From Sinohyriopsis cumingii (lineage: Eukaryota; Mollusca; Bivalvia; Unionida; Unionidae): 64,000 nucleotides of DNA. The position numbers and the translations under genes are program-made. This document shows, in pieces, positions 11,801 through 20,800 of this stretch; position 1 is the first letter of the stretch; each line of letters begins with the position of its first letter. The stretch lies in the NCBI GenBank assembly GCA_028554795.2, contig CM068839.1, positions 43,955,117 to 44,019,116 of the forward strand. The letters are read 5' to 3'. The notes under the pieces were generated by a model that saw only the letters and a list, made by a program, of their open reading frames with translations, ran no database searches and was not told the DNA's origin.

Positions 11801-14800
11801 TTCTTGTCATTTTAATATGAACTCTGTGAAATCAAAGTACCCTGGGATATATTTTTATAAACCTGCCTTCCCTGGTACCATGTATGTTTAAATGGAAGTA
11901 TCCTGGCATGAAGGCCTTTAAAGTTTATACAGATGTTTCCAATTCACCATCAGATATTTCCCTTATGATTAAAAATATAACAGCCTGTAAACGACTTCTC
12001 AAAAGTGCTTCACAGGATTTTAGAAAATTTGACAGAAAGCTTAATGGTACCAAAATGCCTTCAGTTTTTACAAATGACAGATAATCTGTTATCATATATG
12101 TCCCTTAAAAACTGAAAATCATTAACTTCAGGAACTTCTGAGCAGAATTTAGACCAAATAAAAAAGCATTCTGGCAAAGTGAGATTTCAAATATATACAT
12201 GTGATGTTGATTTCCCATCAAATATGGCAGTTATTTCTAAAATAGAATAATTCAGAAATGACTTAGTAAAAACTACTGAATAGAAGTTGACCATTGCTAA
12301 AAACAGAAAAGTTTTGAAATGACTTCTCAAAAACTGCTCGATCGATTTTGTGTAATGGAAATATGACTTTTTGTTTACCTTTTGCCTCTTTGAAACCAGG
12401 GACATTAAACCCCATAACACTTCTGGTGAATTCCATGTTATGCAGTTGAAAAATGTGTGGTGTATAGCAGGTTTCCATTTTACATTACAGTGACCATTAG
12501 TTTGGTACACGGGTCAGAAACCCCAAATTACCACTTGGCTAAAAGATGGTCTAGCACCAGTATGATAGAGGATAAATCTGTATATTTTTGTAGAAAAGCA
12601 TATGCAGTTCTAAGTCACAAGAATCAAATAGATGAAATTTTTTTAACTTACAATTTTCACAGCTTGTAACATTTATAGTAAAAGTCATACAGGTCAAGTA
12701 TGTGCATTTACTCCTCTTCAATATAAATTGTTGGTTTAAAATAATGATTTTGCTTTACCAAAGTTTATTCACTCCTGAATATTGAATAATCTGCACCTTA
12801 ACTGCTAACATGAAACCTCAAGATGAAAATTATCAATCACTATGGACCTTTACAGTATTGACCATGTATTAAACTGGGCAAGAAAAGTACACATCGAGCG
12901 TAATCGTCCAAATATAGGGTAGCACAAATTTATGAGCATGTGTAGCTCTCATTGTGATGTCACACCTTTAGACTGATCTCATCTGAAAATGTCCACATAC
13001 TTTAACATTTATGCCATACATTTTATTTGGGGCATGTGAATAATGACCTTCCAAAGGACTATGGTTGTATGAGGATCCAAATAAAGTAAATGATTGCCAT
13101 TTAAAGGTATGTATAATAAAATTATAAAAAATGACACCTAGTATTGAAATAATTGCCTACATGACTTGTATGATTTTAACTGTAGTTTTAGTTTACCAAA
13201 TTTTATTGGCAGGTAAAAAGAGATCCCAAAACTGGGCTGTCGAAGGGATATGGTTTCATTCGATTCAACAAGTATGATGACCAGATGCGATGTATGTCAC
13301 AACGGCATAACATTGATGGTAGATGGTGTGATGTCACTATTCCCAATTCTAACGTAAGCATTATTTCATAATTCTTTTATTTTACTGCATAGCATTATAC
13401 AGACAACTCTAGACCTGGTACATGTTCTTCAAATGATAGAATATCAGAGTTTTGAGAAGATTGATTTGTCATCCTGACACTGTTTGCATTGATTCAGTTA
13501 CCTTTCTTGAACAAAATTTTGTTTGTATTGCGCTTTCCTCAAAATTTTGTTTGTATTGCGCTTTCCTCATGTAGATATGGGGTTCATGAATCATTTCAAG
13601 GGAACCAATTAAATTGTCTCATAGCAGCTTTTTCACTCCAAGGAACCTTTTCTTTATATTTGTTATATCACTTTCAGCAGTGCGTTATTCAGCACTTTTT
13701 TTTGTCCAGCTATTGTTTGTAATGAATTTTGACAAATAAGGTAATCTGAAAATGCAAAGTCTGAGTTTCTTGGTTTAAATGATGTGTAGAAGTGAAGGTT
13801 AAAGAAAATTTAGTTGGAGTTTCACTAAAATATTTATTTTAATGTCTTGCTAGTCCCAAAGAAAATGGTGTTGAAACAACTTTCAAGTTAGCTGTTGCAT
13901 TGGTCTTGAAAATCTTGTTATTGCTCCTTCTCTTCAACACATGGTTGCAGCAACATCGGGTTTAATTGAATGACTTGTGATAAATATTTGGTCCTCAGTG
14001 AAATTGGTACTGATTAAACCTCCAACAAAGGCCACCATAGCAGCAATCCTGAGAATGTTATCTTGAATTCTTTTGGATGGACTATAGCGGAGATGTGGTC
14101 TTTTCACTGAAGATTTCTTGAGTTGTACTGTGAATTGAAATGGAAATAGTGCCACTATTGCAGCCATCTTGAAATCTTAATCCTCCAAAGATGGTTGTCG
14201 CAGCATGAAGGTTTCATTAAAAAGACTTTCTGTGTAGTTTGCTCAAATTTGAAAATGATTCCAATCAGAACTACACCATACCTACCATGTTTAAAATTTC
14301 ATCGCTACTGCTCTTAAACAGATGGTCACATTCACATCAAGTTTTGATATATGACATTGTATGACTTCCAGTTGATATTAAATGAACAGCAACCATTGAT
14401 GCAACCTTGAAAGTCTTATTATTGCTGCTTTTGATGAATAGATGGTTCTATGAGGTTTTCATTAAAACAATTCCAAAATTGAATGATGCAGAAATGGTCT
14501 CATAACATGGCCACAACAGTGCTAATAGTGAAACATCTCATTACATATATTTGTCTTGATTGGATAGTCACACTGATGTGTTCTAAAAAAACAATTAGAG
14601 ATTTTTTGTGTGAAATTAGTAGTTTATATAGCAAACTGATTTTTGATTCAACTTAAGAAAATTGCTGATCTTGAGAATCTTGTTTTGACTATTTCTTCTG
14701 AACAGATGGTCATGTTGACATTGGATTTTAGCATTATGTAGATAGTCATGTTGACATTGGATTTTAGCATTATGTAGATAGTCATGTTGACATTGGATTT

Positions 14801-17800
14801 TAGCATTATGTAGATGGTCATGTTGACATTGGATTTTAGCATTATGTAGATGGTCATGTTGACATTGGATTTTAGCATTATGTAGATGGTCATGTTGACA
14901 TTGGATTTTAGCATTATGTAGATGGTCATGTTGACATTGGATTTTAGCATTATGTAGATGGTCATGTTGACATTGGATTTTAGCATTATGTAGATAGTCA
15001 TGTTGACATTGGATTTTAGCATTATGTAGATGGTCATGTTGACATTGGATTTTAGCATTATGTAGATAGTCATGTTGACATTGGATTTTAGCATTATGTA
15101 GATGGTCATGTTGACATTGGATTTTAGCATTATGTAGATGGTCATGTTGACATTGGATTTTAGCATTATGTAGATGGTCATGTTGACATTGGATTTTAGC
15201 ATTATGTAGATGGTCATGTTGACATTGGATTTTAGCATTATGTAGATGGTCATGTTGACATTGGATTTTAGCATTATGTAGATGGTCATGTTGACATTGG
15301 ATTTTAGCATTATGTAGATAGTCATGTTGACATTGGATTTTAGCATTATGTAGATAGTCATGTTGACATTGGATTTTAGCATTATGTAGATGGTCATGTT
15401 GACATTGGATTTTAGCATTATATAGATGGTCATGTTGACATTGGATTTTAGCATTATGTAGATAGTCATGTTGACATTGGATTTTAGCATTATGTAGATA
15501 GTCATGTTGACATTGGATTTTAGCATTATGTAGATGGTCATGTTGACATTGGATTTTAGCATTATGTAGATGGTCATGTTGACATTGGATTTTAGCATTA
15601 TGTAGATGGTCATGTTGACATTGGATTTTAGCATTATGTAGATGGTCATGTTGACATTGGATTTTAGCATTATGTAGATAGTCATGTTGACATTGGATTT
15701 TAGCATTATGTAGATGGTCATGTTGACATTGGATTTTAGCATTATATAGATGGTCATGTTGACATTGGATTTTAGCATTATGTAGATAGTCATGTTGACA
15801 TTGGATTTTAGCATTATGTAGATGGTCATGTTGACATTGGATTTTCACTAAAACAATAGCATTATGTAGATGGTCATGTTGACATTAATTTTAGCATTAC
15901 GTAGATGGTCATGTTGACATTGGATTTTAGCATTATGTAGATGGTCATGTTGACATTGGATTTTCACTAAAACAATAGCATTATGTAGATGGTCATGTTG
16001 ACATTGGATTTTCACTAAAACACTAGCATTATGTGGATGGTCATGTTGACATTGGATTTTTACTAAAATACTAGCATTATGTAGATGGTCATATTGACAC
16101 TGGGTTTTCGCTAAAACACTAGCATTATGTAGATGGTCATGTTGACATTGGATTTTCACTAAAACACTAGTATTATGTAGATGGTCATGTTGTCATTGGA
16201 TTTTCAAAAAACACTAGCATTATGTAGATGGTCATTTTTCAGTCTCCCATTCTTGCTCAATCATTCAATCACCCACCACTTCCATGTATGCGCTCATTCA
16301 TACTTTCTTTTTCTTCCCTTTTACCCCTTCTTTCATTCATTAATTTGTAATTTATACTCTTGTTAATCTGTGCCTTTTGGTTTACAAAAATGTCTTAGCT
16401 CTGGTAAGGTCTGTCAGAGGTGCATAAGAGTTATCGCAAATGGAGTTGCTTCACTTGTTGTCCATAGTATACTGTATCAATGTTAACTGCAGCCAAATCT
16501 ACAGCATGTACTGTAACACCATGGATGATTTTATTGTGGACGTTTGTATTCTGTGTGAGTGTGAAAGCCATGCATGATAAACTCAAGGTGATAATTACTT
16601 CATAGATTCCTGTACAAGAAATGTATATGTAAAAGTTATGCTGTTTTCATGGATAATAGCATAAAAATTATATCTATAAATGTTAGAGGCCTGCAAGGTT
16701 CAGTCTTTAAATGAAGGGACATTTTTCACTGTGTAAAACAAAAGAATGTATCTATAGTATGTTTGTAAGAAACTCATAGTATAGAGAACGATGAAATATA
16801 TTGGGCAGCTGAATGGGGATACAAATGTATATTTAGCCACTGCTCTAATAATAGTGCTGGGGTTGCAATATTTTTTAGAAATACTTTTGAATTTATAATT
16901 CATAGAAAAAGATGTGACAGTCAAGGGAGATTTATTATTTTAGATATTACAATTAATGGCAACAGAATAACCCTCATGAATTTGTATGGTTATAATGATG
17001 ATGATCCTAGCTTTTTTAGAAAGTTAAAGGAGGAGATCTTATTTTTTGAGAACTCATCAATTTTAGTGTGTGGAGACTGGAACACTGTTCGAGACTTAAA
17101 TTTGGATACTTATAATATTTTATATGACAAACACCAACACTCTAGGGCAGCGATTCAAGACCTGAGAAAACGAATTGGAATTAATTGATCCCTGGCGAAA
17201 TTCCAATCAAGACTTAAAGATGTATACCTGGAGGCAAAAATCTTCCTTGAAACAAAGTAGATTAGATTACTTTCTTGTATTGGATGACATTCATATGAAT
17301 ACAGCTGATGCATGTATCTTACCAGGGCATAAGACTGATCATTCAGCTATTGTCTTGAGTGTGGCTTTTTCAACATGTCCATGGGGAAAAGGATATTGGA
17401 CATTTTATGCCCATCTGTTGAGGAACATTGAGTATACCAATTTGGTCAAAATGTGTATAACTGACACTGTAAATGAATATTATGTAGGTGGAAATAAAGA
17501 TGACTCTGTCCATGTTTCTCTTTTCTGTAATGATCAAATGTTCTTTGAAATTCTGAAAATGAAAATAAGATCTGAAACTATGTTATTCTATTAGGAAAAC
17601 AAAAGAGATACAGGAAAAATTAAAGAAAATTGAGCAGGAAATAAAAGAAATTTGGGGGTGGGGGACAGTCAGATAACATAGATGGGGAAACCCTGGAAAA
17701 TTTAGAGAAAAAAATGCAGAATTAGAGGAATCCAGGAAAAAATGCATAAAAGGTGTTATATTAAGATCTAAAGCTAGATGATATGAATTTAAATCTTGAA

Positions 17801-20800
17801 AAAAGAAACTATGTCAGTAAGACAATAAAGGAAATTAGAAAGTAGATGGTCATGTTGACATCGGATTTTCACTAAAACACCATCATTATTTAGGTGGTTC
17901 CGGCGGAAAATTATGCTACCAAAGTGGACATTGAGCAGATATCTTTATCACTATGCCTCTTAAATGAAATGATGCAGATCTGATAAAGGTCATTGCATTT
18001 TGTACTTTAGTTGTGTGTAAAAACACTGTAAACTTGCAAATATACAATGTAATTTTGATGAAATATTGTATTTAGTTGCATTCTAATCAGCAAGTTGATA
18101 GTTGGCACTCTGATTTTAAGTTCAAAGATCAGAAGAACTTGTATGTTAGCCCCTTGTTTGTCATCCAGGTATGTTATCAGTGGAAGGTCACGGGTTCGAA
18201 CCCTGGCTGACTCATACCAAAGACTTATAAAAATGGTACTAACAGCTGCCTCGCTAGGTGCTCAGCATTAGGAGGTTACTGTTAGGACTGGTCAGCTTGG
18301 TGTCAGGATAACATGACTGGGTGGGACATTGTACTACATGTCTGTAACATGATGCCCCAGTGCTAGACATCACGATAAACTGACACAATGCATACATCAT
18401 AGCGATATGACTGAAAAATTGTTAAAGCTACATTAAAAATTTAAATGACATTCACACGCACATCATTACTCTTAGACTACTTTGAGGATTGACTTCAAAT
18501 TTTTATGTTCATCTGAAGGCTAGTTACTCAGACATATTATTACTACTCCTGATGAATGGATGAGCATATCATCTTGGGGCTATCTCCAGAAGGCCATGAT
18601 ATTTAGTTGACCTTAATGAAACTTACGTTTGACACTTGCCTGTATATGCATTATGCTTTTTTTGATAAAAAAAACAAATAACAATAAAGCAATAAAAAGT
18701 TTCTCATTTTTATTATCATCTCTTTAATTCCACTCATAAAAATTTGAGAATATTCTTAAAAAGATGACTGCTGCATAAGAATAGCATAAGTGTACTTTCC
18801 CTTTTTGCTATGTACAACAACTGTATATAACCCATTTCCAAGAAAACAGAAGGGTTTCTTCAAATAAGAACTTTTCCTCACAGATTTGTTATATTGATCA
18901 GCTAGTTGGCGGATCAGTTTATACTTTTAAACAACATGGTGCCAGATGTTATGCAAAATGCTGTACGATGTGAGTTGTGGATGTTATACAATAAAAAATA
19001 AAGGACAAATCAACACCTCTTTACAGATTTTAAAAGAAGAATATGAGAGTAATGTAATAAGCTCTCAGAGAACAGAATTTCAGTTCATGATCATTCAGTG
19101 AAAGATAGACTAGTTAAAGTGAGTCCTGATTTAAATAATTTTTCAGCATATTTTGTACTTGTATTCTGATTCTAATCCATATGGATCTTGCCCTTTGTGA
19201 CAAGAATTTTGACCTACTGCAGAACCAGGTTAGTAGCAAAATAAATGTATTTTTTTATATATGTTCTGTAATTCTGGCATGTGTTCTATATAGATTACAC
19301 TATATGTTTGCCTTTTGCTACTTAAAATAGAAATAATTACACTTATGTCTCTGGGGGTGGGTGGCATGTATGTACAGCGTCTAGTTGGTCCTAAATGAAA
19401 ATGGTGCCAGTCTAATGGTCAGTATGTCTTTTGTGATGGCCATCTTGAAAATCTTGTTGTTACTCCACTGAATACGTTATATGGTCACACTGATGTGGTT
19501 TTGACGAAGACTTAAATTGGTCCCAATCTTATATTCCGTATACTTGCCACAATGGCCTTCTTGAAAATCTTATCACTACTCCTGAATTGATAGTCATATT
19601 GACATTGCGGTTTCTTCAAGACATCCAGTGATGTCCATTAGATCCTAAATGAAAATGGTGCCGATCATATGTCTGATATGGCTGCCATAGTTGCCATTTA
19701 TAAGATTTTGTTCTGGTTCAAGAACATAAGATATGATTTCAACACTCAATTTTTTGTCTTCAGTCAGTGGAGTGTAGATCTCTTTTGGGGACTTTTGATA
19801 TATTTACTGGACTGTGAGTCCGATAACAATCATGGATGCATTTTTTATGAAATATGGTTTGTGGATATATTTGAAGAATTCCTTACATTATGATAGTTCA
19901 GTAATTTAGGATTTTCCCAGACATTGTTAATTGTTGACATAACCAAACATTAGCATCTGGGTACAAGTTCACAGTTCATTGTTCTATCCATGATATCAGG
20001 GTCAAGGTCATGATCCATAATAATGAAGATTGTACTGTGTTTATAGATACTCTGTGAACGAGTTAAACTCAAACATCTAAAATATTTTTTTTTTATCTGA
20101 TTTGTTAATGAGCAATTTGTTTTTCTTTTTTCCTGGTTGTAGTCCATAGTTTCCTCCTAGGAGGAGCTTTATGGGCAGCTGAAGTGTGGGACTTTGCTGA
20201 AAGTTGCAGCTTACACCAAAGCAGGAAGAATAAAGCAACCAATTCTTCTTTGCAGATGGTCTGACTGTATTCCAGGGAGGGGCTATGGCACTTCCAACTC
20301 AAGGAAGTTGCTGACTCTGTAATCCCAGGAAATATCAGAAGCTCTTTCTGGTTCACATAAGTAGCCAGATTTTCTGTCCCAGGATGGATCATGCACATTT
20401 CCCCATTTATGGGAGTCGTAGACATCACCGAGCATGTCCCACATCTCCTGCATAATGGAAGTGCAATCTCATCCTAGCTTGTCAGAGATGATAAGATTGT
20501 TGATTGTTCTGAGTTCCTAGGCAGATCTGCCAACCCTTATGATTTTGTCTAAAGTTTTATGAAATTTACCCTTAAAAATACAGGCTTACGGCATAAAAGC
20601 AAAAATTACGGATAAATGGTCATTGCTAAAAAATCCGGAAACATTTGTTCATCCTTGTTGGATTTAGATCCGGGTTTCATATTAGAATTAGTGAAATTAG
20701 TCAGGGAACCAGACTAACTTTACACGAGCACCTCAGATGCTTTAAAATGCACATATTTGTTCAGGCGAATTGTCTGCATGATCAAACTGTTGATTATAGA

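Noticed and set aside
14704-15847. CRISPR array
   Set aside because: Units are contiguous with no variable spacers, and the DNA is animal.
14616-16159. 410-, 393- and 103-residue - strand ORFs with 12- or 16-residue repeats
   Set aside because: They are frames through a minisatellite whose unit is a multiple of three; no homology, antisense in an intron, two overlapping frames equally open.
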